Origin: Vogesella margarita
GTDB taxonomy: Bacteria; Pseudomonadota; Gammaproteobacteria; Burkholderiales; Chromobacteriaceae
Assembly (NCBI RefSeq): GCF_028548475.1
Contig: NZ_JAQQLE010000007.1
Coordinates: forward strand, 1 to 64,000
DNA: 64,000 bases
Direction of reading: 5' to 3'
Shown here one piece after another: positions 1 to 9,545 of the stretch (position 1 is the stretch's first letter; each line of letters opens with the position of its first letter). The notes under the pieces were generated by a model. That model did not search any database and was not told where the DNA came from. It worked only from the letters and a program-made list of their open reading frames with translations. Made by a program: the position numbers and the translations under genes.

Positions 1-68
1 GTTTCTTGAATCTTGACAGTGCAAGTATTTGGCTTGGCCAGACACTTACACCTATCGGTTATTCGTTT

Positions 69-152
69 TGTTAAAGAGCAGTGCTGCGTCGCGTTTCGTT
101 TGCGGCGTCAGCTGAGGAGGCGAACTATAGCGAAGCCGGCTACCGGCGTCAA
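69..152 (-). promoter_or_regulatory. rRNA-operon promoter and boxA leader
   Basis: Reading the minus strand, a strong sigma-70 promoter has -35 TTGACG (147-152), a 17-base spacer and -10 TATAGT (124-129), followed by a GC-rich discriminator. About 45 bases further on is TGCTCTTTAACA (69-80), the exact boxA antitermination sequence of bacterial rRNA leaders. Bases 1-68 continue as transcribed leader. A 16S rRNA gene is therefore expected just off the left edge on the minus strand; no mature rRNA sequence is visible here. Confidence 0.85.
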
Positions 153-229
153 CACCCCGCCGCGCACTTTGTGACACAAAATCGGCAAGTCGTTGATTTC
201 ACAACCACCCAACCGTCAAGAAAAATGAA

Positions 230-262
230 AAAGGTTGGCCGCAATACTTGCGGCCAACCTTT
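230..262 (-). terminator. Inverted-repeat terminator behind rnr, built from the dispersed word
   Basis: Two 15-base arms (230-244 and 248-262), each holding one exact copy of AAGGTTGGCCGCAA, face each other across a 3-base loop. On the minus strand the hairpin is followed by a T-rich stretch, fitting an intrinsic terminator for rnr. It also insulates rnr from the rRNA promoter downstream. Confidence 0.8.
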
Positions 263-282
263 AAGAGTCACAACGACATGAA

Positions 283-2751
283 TTACGAAGTACGTCGACG
301 GCGCGGAGAACGCTTTGCCCCCTCTTCTACGACCACGTCCGGATTCGATGCAACTACGGGAGCCGAAGTCGGCTCCGGAGTTTCAGCTGGCGGCACCACC
401 ACCTCCGGTGCCACGGCAGGCTTTGCTCTGCGACGGCGAACCGGAGGCGGCAACTCGACTGGCACCACCTCTTCTACGAGCGGGGGTGCCACCTCTACCG
501 CGGCCGCCGGCGGCTTTGCTTTTGAGCGGCGGCGAGACGACTTACGCTTGGACGGCGTTTTTTCCTCGCCATCGACAGACTCCCCGCGAGTTGCCAGCGC
601 AAATTCGACCTGCACCGTTTCCAGGTTTGCCCGCACCACCCGCACCTGTACCGCATCGCCCAGCCGGTAGTGCAAACCGCTCTTCTCTCCAACGATGGCT
701 TGCTGCTCTTTCTTGAAGTGGAAGTAGTCCTTGCCCAGCTCAGAAATGTGCAACAGGCCCTCGACATAGAGATCATCAAGCAACACAAACACGCCGAATC
801 CGGTCACAGCACTGATCTTGCCGCTGAACACCTCGCCCACCTTGTCCTGCATATAGTAGGTTTTCAGCCACGCCTGCACTTCGCGGCTGGCGTCATCAGC
901 GCGACGCTCTGTCATCGAGCAATGCTCGCCCAACGCCATCCACTTGCCCGGCTTGTACTTCTCTCCGGCCAGCACCGCCTTGATGGCACGATGCACCAGC
1001 AAGTCCGGATAGCGGCGGATCGGGGAAGTAAAGTGGGTATAAGCGTCATAAGCCAGGCCAAAGTGACCGACATTCTCCGGTGAGTAAACGGCCTGCTGCA
1101 TCGAACGCAGCATCATGGTCTGCACCACCGGCGCATCCGGCCGCAAGGCGACTTTCTCGGCCAGTTCGGCGTAGTCCTTGGGACTCGGCTTGTCCTCCCC
1201 ACCCAACGACAACCCCAGCAGGCGCAGGTAGTTGCGCAGATTGAGCAGCTTCTCGGGGGTCGGGCCCTCATGGATGCGGAACAAGCACTTGTGCCGGTTC
1301 TTGAGCAGAATATCCGCGGCACACACATTGGCCGCAAGCATGCACTCCTCGATCAGACGGTGGGCATCGTTGCGTGTCACCGGCACGATCTTGTCGATCT
1401 TGCCGTGCTCGTTGAACACCATCTGCGTTTCGACACTTTCAAATTCGACGGCTCCACGACGGGTACGCGCCGCCAGCAGCACCTGGAACAACTGGTGCAG
1501 GGTCTGCAATTGCGGCAACAAGAGACTGTCACTGCCCTGTTGCAGCCAATCCCACACCTGGTTGTAAGTCAGCCGCGCCTTGGAGTTCATCACCGCCGGA
1601 TAGAAGCGATAGCCCTTGATCTTGCCTTTCGCCGAAATCTGCATGTCCGCCACCATGCACAGGCGATCCACATTGGCATTCAGCGAACAGATGCCGTTCG
1701 ACAACTCCTCCGGCAGCATCGGAATCACGCGACGCGGGAAATACACCGAGGTACCGCGTGCTACCGCATCGCCATCCAGCGCGTCACCCGGTTGCACGTA
1801 ATGACTGACATCGGCAATGGCCACCACCAAGCGGAAGCCCTTGCCCTGGCGCTCGGCAAAAACGGCATCGTCGTAATCGCGCGCCGTTTCACCGTCAATG
1901 GTGACCAATGGCAAGGGGCGCAGATCGACGCGCGATTTATCCAGGTCCTTCTTGCGCACCTTGGCCGGCGTTGCGGCAGCCTGTGCTAACGCCGCGTCGG
2001 AGAATACGTGTGGCAGGTCGTGCTTGCGCAGCGCCACCTCGATCTCCATGCCCGGATCCGCGTAGTTCCCCAGCACTTCGATGACCTTGGCGATGGCAGG
2101 ACGATGCTCGTCGGGATAGGAAACGATCTCCAGCATCACTACTTGACCATGCCCGGCGCCGCCATGCCCTTCCGGTTCCAGCAGCAATTCCTGACCGATG
2201 CGGCGATCCTCGGCCCTGGCTACGCCAACACCGTGATCGAAGTAGACGCGGGCGACCAGCGTCGACTGCGCCCGTTCCAGCACCTCGACAATGCGCCCTT
2301 CGCGACGACCTCGGCGATCGGTGCCGGCCAATCGCACCATGACATGATCGCCGTGCATCGCCTTGCGCATCTCGCGCTCGGGCAGGTAGATATCCTCGCC
2401 AGTGACACCATCTGGCACCGCGAAGCCAAAGCCGTCCTTGTGACCGCTGACGCGGCAAGGCAGCAGATCGAGCTTGTCCGCAACGCAGACCTCACCCTTG
2501 CGATTGATCAGCACCTGGCCGGCCCGCTCCATCGCACGCAAGCGGCGCTCGAATAACGGCTGCTCTTGCTCCGTGATTTCCAGCAGGGCGGCAAGCTCGC
2601 CCAATTGCATTGGCACCCCTTGCTGCGCCAGAATCTGTAAAACAAATTCCCGACTAGGCAAGGGATTGTTATATTGGGACTTTTCCCGCTCCAGATAGGG
2701 GTCGGAGAGGCGGATTGCCGATTCAGGCGAAGATTTTTTAGTAATGACCAT
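283..2751 (-). CDS. rnr: Ribonuclease R
   Basis: 822-residue 3'-5' exoribonuclease of the RNB family that degrades structured RNA. Order: an N-terminal winged-helix region (about 30-95), cold-shock RNA-binding domains, the RNB catalytic core with the acidic motif IDGETARDYDDAV (about residue 290), an S1 domain (about 650-735), and a long basic, proline-rich tail ending in RRRRTS. The family is usually about 800 residues. The ATG at 2749-2751 gives MVITKKSS and is preferred. The open frame continues upstream, but only through antisense tRNA sequence. The start codon overlaps the -35 box of the divergent tRNA promoter. Confidence 0.95.
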   Translation of the reverse strand: MVITKKSSPESAIRLSDPYLEREKSQYNNPLPSREFVLQILAQQGVPMQLGELAALLEITEQEQPLFERRLRAMERAGQVLINRKGEVCVADKLDLLPCRVSGHKDGFGFAVPDGVTGEDIYLPEREMRKAMHGDHVMVRLAGTDRRGRREGRIVEVLERAQSTLVARVYFDHGVGVARAEDRRIGQELLLEPEGHGGAGHGQVVMLEIVSYPDEHRPAIAKVIEVLGNYADPGMEIEVALRKHDLPHVFSDAALAQAAATPAKVRKKDLDKSRVDLRPLPLVTIDGETARDYDDAVFAERQGKGFRLVVAIADVSHYVQPGDALDGDAVARGTSVYFPRRVIPMLPEELSNGICSLNANVDRLCMVADMQISAKGKIKGYRFYPAVMNSKARLTYNQVWDWLQQGSDSLLLPQLQTLHQLFQVLLAARTRRGAVEFESVETQMVFNEHGKIDKIVPVTRNDAHRLIEECMLAANVCAADILLKNRHKCLFRIHEGPTPEKLLNLRNYLRLLGLSLGGEDKPSPKDYAELAEKVALRPDAPVVQTMMLRSMQQAVYSPENVGHFGLAYDAYTHFTSPIRRYPDLLVHRAIKAVLAGEKYKPGKWMALGEHCSMTERRADDASREVQAWLKTYYMQDKVGEVFSGKISAVTGFGVFVLLDDLYVEGLLHISELGKDYFHFKKEQQAIVGEKSGLHYRLGDAVQVRVVRANLETVQVEFALATRGESVDGEEKTPSKRKSSRRRSKAKPPAAAVEVAPPLVEEVVPVELPPPVRRRRAKPAVAPEVVVPPAETPEPTSAPVVASNPDVVVEEGAKRSPRRRRTS

Positions 2752-2778
2752 TGACACGTCCAGAAACTTCCTTATAAT
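2751..2778 (+). promoter_or_regulatory. Promoter of the tRNA-Leu array
   Basis: A near-perfect sigma-70 promoter: TTGACA (2751-2756), 16-base spacer, TATAAT (2773-2778), then a GC-rich discriminator typical of stable-RNA promoters. The first tRNA begins 59 bases after the -10 box. The -35 box touches the rnr start codon on the other strand, so the two transcription units may interfere. Confidence 0.88.
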
Positions 2779-2836
2779 GCAGGGCTTCGTCGCTACCGCT
2801 GCAACGCAGTGAAAGCGATGATACAGCAAATGCATA

Positions 2837-2923
2837 GCCCAGGTGGCGGAATTGGTAGACGCACTAGGTTCAGGTCCTAGCGCCCGCAAGGGTGTGGAAG
2901 TTCGAGTCTTCTCTTGGGCACCA
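2837..2923 (+). tRNA. tRNA-Leu(CAG), copy 1 of 4
   Basis: 87 bases including an encoded CCA end. The anticodon stem CTAGG/CCTAG encloses the loop TTCAGGT, giving anticodon CAG, which reads CTG, the favoured leucine codon in this GC-rich DNA. A long variable arm (GCGCCCGCAAGGGTGT), the GGTTCGAGTC-like T arm (here AGTTCGAGTC) and the GCCCAGG acceptor strand confirm a class II tRNA. Confidence 0.97.
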
Positions 2924-2972
2924 TTCAACTGTAGTTGATTGATGCAATATGTATAGCTGAAAAATCTGGTTG

Positions 2973-3059
2973 GCCCAGGTGGCGGAATTGGTAGACGCAC
3001 TAGGTTCAGGTCCTAGCGCCCGCAAGGGTGTGGAAGTTCGAGTCTTCTCTTGGGCACCA
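2973..3059 (+). tRNA. tRNA-Leu(CAG), copy 2 of 4
   Basis: Identical over all 87 bases to copy 1, with anticodon CAG and encoded CCA. It is separated from copy 1 by 49 bases, and no promoter or terminator is visible between them, so it is probably co-transcribed. Confidence 0.97.
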
Positions 3060-3114
3060 ACACGATTTTTGCAGCACGTGCGAACGGGCTGTTGTTTGAA
3101 GCAGTAAAAGGTTT

Positions 3115-3201
3115 GCCCAGGTGGCGGAATTGGTAGACGCACTAGGTTCAGGTCCTAGCGCCCGCAAGGGTGTGGAAGTTCGAGTCTTCTCTTGGGCACC
3201 A
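3115..3201 (+). tRNA. tRNA-Leu(CAG), copy 3 of 4
   Basis: Identical to copies 1 and 2. The spacer after it (3202-3257) clearly resembles the one before it (3060-3114), sharing GCAGCACGTG/TCAGCACGTG and ACGGGCTGTTG. Copies 3 and 4 therefore arose by tandem duplication of a tRNA-plus-spacer unit. Confidence 0.97.
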
Positions 3202-3257
3202 ACAGTATTTATTCAGCACGTGTAAACGGGCTGTTGCTTGTAGAAGTAAAAGTTTTA

Positions 3258-3344
3258 GCCCAGGTGGCGGAATTGGTAGACGCACTAGGTTCAGGTCCTA
3301 GCGCCCGCAAGGGTGTGGAAGTTCGAGTCTTCTCTTGGGCACCA
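3258..3344 (+). tRNA. tRNA-Leu(CAG), copy 4 of 4
   Basis: Identical to the other three copies; the last gene of the array. Its CCA end is followed within five bases by the terminator hairpin at 3349-3382. Confidence 0.97.
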
Positions 3345-3348
3345 AAAC

Positions 3349-3382
3349 AAAAACACCGTTGAGACATCTCAACGGTGTTTTT
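3349..3382 (+). terminator. Terminator of the tRNA-Leu array
   Basis: Complementary 16-base arms (3349-3364 and 3367-3382) centred on ACACCGTTGAG/CTCAACGGTGT end in a run of five T. The sequence is symmetric enough to work in both directions. Confidence 0.9.
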
Positions 3383-3438
3383 GCATTTGCGCGACAAAAA
3401 CCGCAGCACCGTCTTGCTTCCCCGACGTCCCCCCGTTT

Positions 3439-4302
3439 TCAGTAGCAGAGGGCTTTAGAGTCCGAGCTTAATTTACCTGATTTCTCTGCAAGTGATTTGG
3501 CGTAGGCAGCCGGCGTCAAACCACCCAGCGCTTTCTTGGGTCTTTCGTTGTTGTATTCCCTCCGCCAAGCTTCGATGACGACCTGTGCATGGCGCAGGCT
3601 GGTGAACCAGTGTTCGTTCAGGCACTCGTCCCGGAAGCGCCCATTGAACGATTCGATATAAGCGTTCTGATTCGGCTTGCCGGGCTCGATGAGGAAGAGT
3701 TGAACACCACGGGCATGCGCCCAGGAGAGCATGGCGCGGCTGCAGAACTCCTTGCCGTTATCGGTCCTGATCGCTTTGGGCAAGCCGCGTGTTTTCGCCA
3801 ACTGGTCGAGGACGCGCGTCAGATGCAGACCACCCATCGCACGTTCTGGAACAATCGCGACCGCCTCATGCGTGGCATCATCGACCACGGTCAGATTCTT
3901 GATGACACGCCCCTCTGCGGTCCGGTCGAACACGAAGTCCATCGACCAGACCTGATTGGCGGCCAAGGGACGGGCCAGTGGGTGACGGTCTGCTACTGGG
4001 ACTTTCTTGCGCTTCCGCCGGCGAATTTGCAGACCCGCCTCGGCATAGAGCCGATCCACCCGTTTGTGATTGACCTGCATGCCTTCCTGCCGCAGCTTCA
4101 AGTAAATCATGCTGGCGCCGTAACGGCGGTGCCGTTGCGCGAGCGCGATGATCTCCGCTTTCAAAGCGGCATTGCGGTCGGTGGCGGGCTGGTAGCGGAA
4201 TGAACTGGGGCTGATGCCGGCCAGACGCAGCGACCGACGTTCACTGAGCCCCTTGCCTACCAGATGGCGCACCAGCTCCCGCCGTGATGGTGCGCTCACC
4301 AC
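3439..4302 (-). CDS. IS3-family transposase OrfB (catalytic part)
   Basis: About 287 residues in the -1 frame relative to orfA; expected to be made as an OrfAB fusion. It contains an HTH_21-like region and an rve/DDE integrase core: the first Asp in WSMDFVFD, the second in RTDNGKEF, the Glu in [10 protein letters not shown]. The frames join at a slippery A6G run (complement of 4302-4308), a standard IS3 -1 frameshift site, where ...LRKKW-stop becomes ...KKVVSAPSR. The TGA stop (3439-3441) lies in the flanking target repeat rather than inside the inverted repeat. A GTG at 4302 is a possible independent start. Confidence 0.9.
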   Translation of the reverse strand: MVSAPSRRELVRHLVGKGLSERRSLRLAGISPSSFRYQPATDRNAALKAEIIALAQRHRRYGASMIYLKLRQEGMQVNHKRVDRLYAEAGLQIRRRKRKKVPVADRHPLARPLAANQVWSMDFVFDRTAEGRVIKNLTVVDDATHEAVAIVPERAMGGLHLTRVLDQLAKTRGLPKAIRTDNGKEFCSRAMLSWAHARGVQLFLIEPGKPNQNAYIESFNGRFRDECLNEHWFTSLRHAQVVIEAWRREYNNERPKKALGGLTPAAYAKSLAEKSGKLSSDSKALCY

Positions 4303-4607
4303 TTTTTTCGCAGGGCCTCTTTGGCAATCTCGTTTTCGAGCATCGTCTCGGCCAGAAGCTTCTTCAGGCGCGCATTCTCGGTCTCCAGCTCCTTGAGGCG
4401 CTTGGCTTCCGACACATTCATCCCGCCAAACTTGCTGCGCCAGAGGTAATAGCTGGCTTCCGAGAAGGCGTGCTTGCGGCACAGCTCGGCAACAGGCATG
4501 CCTGCCTCTGCTTCGCGCAGGAAGCCGATGATCTGTTCTTCGGTGAAACGTTTCTTCATGTCCAATCTCCTTGTCATGGTGGATTGGACTCTAAAGTCAC
4601 GTGCTAC
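3442..4607 (-). mobile_element. IS3-family insertion sequence
   Basis: About 1.17 kb, with 22-base imperfect terminal inverted repeats (3442-3463 and 4586-4607; GTAGCA...CTTTAGAGTCC, four mismatches). It is flanked by the direct repeat TCA (3439-3441 and 4608-4610), fitting the 3-bp duplication common in IS3 elements. It carries orfA and orfB in the IS3 frameshift arrangement. It sits between the tRNA array terminator and the purA 3' side and interrupts no recognisable gene. If the ends are instead drawn at TCAGTAGC/TGAGTAGC, no target repeat remains. Both reading frames look intact, so the copy is probably active or recent. Confidence 0.9.
4296..4559 (-). CDS. IS3-family transposase OrfA
   Basis: 87-residue helix-turn-helix protein beginning [20 protein letters not shown], followed by a leucine-zipper-like segment (about residues 55-80, [17 protein letters not shown]), as in IS3-family OrfA proteins that bind the terminal repeats. 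The ATG at 4559 has an ideal AAGGAG seven bases upstream. The stop overlaps the frameshift window used to reach OrfB. Confidence 0.93.
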   Translation of the reverse strand: MKKRFTEEQIIGFLREAEAGMPVAELCRKHAFSEASYYLWRSKFGGMNVSEAKRLKELETENARLKKLLAETMLENEIAKEALRKKW

Positions 4608-4836
4608 TCAATACCGGGGGGACGTCGCCCGCCCTTGCCGGCCGGCTCCTCACGCGCCTTATCCTCAAAGCCTCACTGGCAGCATCGCACCACCAGTTCA
4701 CAACACAAGCCTTACCCCTCCCCCGCCACACGCGGATATAACCATCATGCCGCTCTGTGACATCGCCGCACAGCAGTGGCCAGTGGTAATGCTGCGGCCA
4801 ACCTTGGTCGGTTAGCGACTCAACGGCCACAGACGC

Positions 4837-4860
4837 AAAAAAGCCCGCCGAAGCGGGCTC
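4837..4860 (-). terminator. Terminator behind purA
   Basis: On the minus strand GAGCCCGC-TTCG-GCGGGC is followed by six T: a compact UUCG-type tetraloop hairpin 20 bases after the purA stop. Bases 4608-4836, between it and the IS, hold no credible gene, only one near-copy of the dispersed word (about 4788-4801). Confidence 0.9.
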
Positions 4861-4879
4861 TTGCGTGAAACACACCTCC

Positions 4880-6199
<1,320 letters not shown>

Positions 6200-6204
6200 T
6201 CAAA

Positions 6205-7356
6205 TTACTTAAACGGTACAAGCTGCCAGTTTTCGCCAGCCTTGACCAGTTCACGATCACAATTCAGGGCGGCAGCAGACTCGCCCAGATAATCCACAAT
6301 GACCTTCTCGCCGCGCGCACGCAGTTCGGCCACTTTTATTGTCGCTTGCGGCAAAAGGTTGGCCGCAAGCTTGATTCCCTTGGCACTTTCGTTCTGCGGC
6401 AGGATACGGATCAGGTCGCGCAGGTCGAGACTGAAACCGGTTGCAGGACGAGCACGGCCGAAGCGGCGGCCAACGTTGTCGTAACGACCGCCACGCGCCA
6501 GCTCTTCCGCCCAGCCAGGGGCGTAGGCGGCAAACATCAGGCCGTTGTGGTAGTGGGTGCCACGCAATTCGGTCAGGTCAAAATTGAGCTCGACCTCGCC
6601 CTCCAGCGAGTTCGCTACCGCGGCCAGCTGCATCAGGCCGAGCTCGACTTCCGGCAGCGACGGCAAACGGGTGCGCGCCTTGTCCAGCACCGCACGCGAG
6701 CCGTACAGCTCCGGCAGCGCGAGGAAGGCGCTGCGATACGGCTCGGCAACATCGACCAGCAGTTCGCGCAGCGTCGACAGGTCCTTGGCCTGCAGCACCG
6801 AGAACACCTCGGCCGACAGCTCTGCGCCAAGGCCCGCAGCCTGTACCAGGCCTCGGAACAGGCCCATGTGGCCGACATCTAGGCGCAGCCCCTCTATACC
6901 GATCTGGCGCAACGAGGTCAGCATCAGACGAATGATTTCCAGGTCGGCCTCGATGCCGGCATAGCCGTACAGTTCGGCCCCCACCTGCAGCGGCTCACGC
7001 GAACTCATCAGGCCATCCGGACGCGAGTGCACCACGCTGCCGGCGTAGCACAGGCGGGTTACGCCGGTGCGCTGCGACAGCAGATGGGCATCGATACGGG
7101 CCACCTGCGGCGTGATGTCGGCGCGCAGCCCCAGCTGGCGACCGGAAAAATGGTCATCCAGCTTGAAGGTTTTGATCGCCAGCGCGCCGTCTTCCGGTGT
7201 CACCAGTGCATCGTAGTATTCAATCAGCGGCGGCAGAACCAGTTCGTAGCCGGAGGTACGAAACAGTTCAAGCATCGATGCCTTGGCAGACTCTACCTGA
7301 CGCGCCGTGGCCGGCAGGATGTCCGCAACATATTCGGGTAACAGCCAATTACGCAT
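6205..7356 (-). CDS. hisZ: ATP phosphoribosyltransferase regulatory subunit
   Basis: 383-residue paralogue of histidyl-tRNA synthetase (class II aaRS fold, beginning MRNWLLPEYVADILP) that does not charge tRNA. It complexes with short-form HisG to allow histidine feedback on the first step of histidine synthesis. It is shorter than the true HisS in this window and lacks the C-terminal anticodon-binding domain. An exact copy of the dispersed word lies inside the gene (6355-6368), read as Ala-Ala-Asn-Leu. hisG is not in the window. Upstream is the terminator 7371-7400, so the hisZ-purA promoter must lie in about 7357-7440. Confidence 0.93.
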   Translation of the reverse strand: MRNWLLPEYVADILPATARQVESAKASMLELFRTSGYELVLPPLIEYYDALVTPEDGALAIKTFKLDDHFSGRQLGLRADITPQVARIDAHLLSQRTGVTRLCYAGSVVHSRPDGLMSSREPLQVGAELYGYAGIEADLEIIRLMLTSLRQIGIEGLRLDVGHMGLFRGLVQAAGLGAELSAEVFSVLQAKDLSTLRELLVDVAEPYRSAFLALPELYGSRAVLDKARTRLPSLPEVELGLMQLAAVANSLEGEVELNFDLTELRGTHYHNGLMFAAYAPGWAEELARGGRYDNVGRRFGRARPATGFSLDLRDLIRILPQNESAKGIKLAANLLPQATIKVAELRARGEKVIVDYLGESAAALNCDRELVKAGENWQLVPFK

Positions 7357-7370
7357 CTATCTCTACACAC

Positions 7371-7400
7371 AATAAAAGGCGGGATTCGCGATCCCGCCTT
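7371..7400 (-). terminator. Terminator between hflC and hisZ
   Basis: Ten-base arms AAGGCGGGAT/ATCCCGCCTT (7376-7385, 7391-7400) with a 5-base loop, followed on the minus strand by TTTATT. It ends the hfq-hflX-hflK-hflC unit. Confidence 0.85.
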
Positions 7401-7440
7401 GTTGATAAGCTTGCCGTCTATCCCGGCTCGTTGCCCGCGT

Positions 7441-8316
7441 TTACTTGCCCGCGGGCTTGGTGCTCTTGAAGTACCGGAAGAATTCGGAACTCGGATCCAG
7501 TACCAGCACATCGTTCTTGTTGCGCATCGTCTGCTTGTAGGCATCCATGCTGCGCCAGAAAGCGTAGAACTCCGGATTCTTGCCGTAAGCCTGCGCATAA
7601 ATCGCTGCGGCCTTGGCGTCGCCCTCGCCCTTCATGGTCTGCGCCTTGCGATAGGCCTCGGCCAGCAGCACTTCACGCTGGCGGTCGGCATCGGCACGGA
7701 TACGCTCGGCCTCGGCCGCGCCTTCGCTGCGCAACTGGCTGGCCACGGTGCGACGCTCGGAGTTCATCCGCTCAAAAACCGAAGCACTGATTTTATCCGG
7801 AAAGTCGACTCTTTTTAAGCGCACATCCAGAATTTCCATACCAATTTTTTGCGCATCGAGGTTGGCCTTCTTGCGGACATCCTCCATGACTTGGTCACGC
7901 TGGCCGGATACGACATCGGCAACGCTCTTCTGGCCGAATTCGGCACGCAGGCCGTCGTTGATGGTTTGTTTCAGTCGAGCCACGGCAGCTAGCTCGTTGC
8001 CGCCCACACTCTTGTAGAACTGCTCGACATCACGCACGCGCCACTTGACGAAGCTGTCCACCAGCACGTTTTTCTTTTCGCGGGTGTTGAACAGTTCCGG
8101 CTCTTCCGGGTCGATCGTCTGGATGCGACGATCGTAGTAGCGCACGTTCTGCAGCACCGGCACCTTGAACTGGATGCCAGGCTGCTCGATGACGCGAACC
8201 ACCTCACCAAACTGGAACACCATCGCGAACTGGCGCTGGTCTACGGTAAACAGTGACGATGAGGCAATCAGCAACAGCACGGCCACACCGATCAAAGAAG
8301 GAAGAAGTCGTTCCAT
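7441..8316 (-). CDS. hflC: HflC, band-7/SPFH membrane protein
   Basis: 291 residues. One N-terminal membrane anchor (about 5-24) is followed by an SPFH/band-7 domain on the periplasmic side, with the typical VDQRQFAMVFQFGEVVRVIEQPG. With HflK it forms a cage around FtsH and modulates membrane protein quality control. It follows hflK by 11 bases in the same operon. Confidence 0.95.
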   Translation of the reverse strand: MERLLPSLIGVAVLLLIASSSLFTVDQRQFAMVFQFGEVVRVIEQPGIQFKVPVLQNVRYYDRRIQTIDPEEPELFNTREKKNVLVDSFVKWRVRDVEQFYKSVGGNELAAVARLKQTINDGLRAEFGQKSVADVVSGQRDQVMEDVRKKANLDAQKIGMEILDVRLKRVDFPDKISASVFERMNSERRTVASQLRSEGAAEAERIRADADRQREVLLAEAYRKAQTMKGEGDAKAAAIYAQAYGKNPEFYAFWRSMDAYKQTMRNKNDVLVLDPSSEFFRYFKSTKPAGK

Positions 8317-8327
8317 GGGGGCTCCTG

Positions 8328-9545
8328 TTATTGGTTACGTCCGCGAGTCACATCGCGGCTGGTGGAACCGGACGAAGACGGCGCGACGGGAGCCACGACC
8401 GGTGGCACCTCGGCAGGCTGCGCGGCGCTACTGGTCTGTGGCGACGGCGCCGCAGCAGCGGACTGCTGGATCAGCTTGTCCAGCGGCAGGTACAACAGGT
8501 TGTTGCCGCCCTTCTGGTCAACCAGCACCTTGGTGGTGTTGCTCATCACCTGCTGCATCATGTCGAAGTACAGGCGGTCACGCATCACTTTCGGCGCCTT
8601 CGCGTACTCGGACAGCACACTGTTGAAACGTGCGGCATCGCCCTCGGCGGTGGCCACCACATTCTGGCGATAGCCCTCGGCCTCTTCCAGCAGGCGCGCG
8701 GCCATACCCTTGGCCTTCGGCACTACGTCATTGGCGTAAGCGACACCGTCGTTACGCAGTTTTTCCTTGTCCTGGCCAGCCTTTACCGCGTCATCGAACG
8801 CCGCCAGCACCGCTTCAGGCGGTTGCACGCCGTTGATGTTCACCTTGGCCACCCGCACGCCCAGCTTGTAGCGATCCAGGATAGCCTGAATGATGCGCTG
8901 GGTATCGGCCGCGATCTGAGCCCGACCCTCGTTCAACACGAAATCGACCTTGTTGCGGCCAACCACTTCGCGAATCGCGGTTTCCGTCGCCTGCTTCACC
9001 ACGTCGCGGGCATCCGCCTCGGTCGCCAGGTTGTTGAACAGGAAGTCGCGTGCATCCTTGACGTCGTACTGCACCGACAGCTGTACATCGATGATGTTCT
9101 GGTCTTCGGTGAGCATCAGCGACTCTTCGTTAATGCGGTTCTTGGCACTGCCACGGTAACCGACCTCGATACTGCGCACTTCGGTCAGGTTGACGATCTC
9201 CACTGTTTCGAACGGATACGGTGCGCGCCATTGCAGACCGGAATCGGTGGTGCGGTTGAAGCTACCCATGCGCAGCACCACGCCCTGTTCGCGGGCATCG
9301 ACGATGTAGAAACCGCTGAGCAACCACAGGCCGGCCAGTGCCGCCAGCACGCCGGCAGCGCCAAAGCGCATGCCGCGTGGCGACTCGCCACTGCCGTTGC
9401 CATTGCTGATCGGCGGCTCTTCGTCCGGGCCACGATTACCCAGCAGGCGCGACAGGCGCTGATTCAGCTTGCGGAAAATTTCGTCCAGATCCGGCGGGCC
9501 ATCGTTCGGACGTTTACCACCCCAGTTAGGATCATTCTGTGCCAT
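8328..9545 (-). CDS. hflK: HflK, band-7/SPFH membrane protein
   Basis: 405 residues: a cytoplasmic Asn/Gly/Pro-rich N-terminal segment, one membrane span (about 82-102, AAGVLAALAGLWLLSGFYIV) and an SPFH domain, then an Ala/Ser/Pro-rich tail. Partner of HflC in the FtsH-regulating complex. Its ATG lies inside the 3' end of hflX (14-base overlap, different frame), suggesting translational coupling. Confidence 0.95.
   Translation of the reverse strand: MAQNDPNWGGKRPNDGPPDLDEIFRKLNQRLSRLLGNRGPDEEPPISNGNGSGESPRGMRFGAAGVLAALAGLWLLSGFYIVDAREQGVVLRMGSFNRTTDSGLQWRAPYPFETVEIVNLTEVRSIEVGYRGSAKNRINEESLMLTEDQNIIDVQLSVQYDVKDARDFLFNNLATEADARDVVKQATETAIREVVGRNKVDFVLNEGRAQIAADTQRIIQAILDRYKLGVRVAKVNINGVQPPEAVLAAFDDAVKAGQDKEKLRNDGVAYANDVVPKAKGMAARLLEEAEGYRQNVVATAEGDAARFNSVLSEYAKAPKVMRDRLYFDMMQQVMSNTTKVLVDQKGGNNLLYLPLDKLIQQSAAAAPSPQTSSAAQPAEVPPVVAPVAPSSSGSTSRDVTRGRNQ

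Noticed and set aside
2837-3344. Regular repeats that could be mistaken for a CRISPR array
   Set aside because: Each 87-base unit folds as tRNA-Leu with encoded CCA; spacers are related to one another, not unique. No cas genes in the window.
4597-4875. 92-codon minus-strand frame next to the IS
   Set aside because: It reads through the purA terminator hairpin and the IS end; no family similarity.
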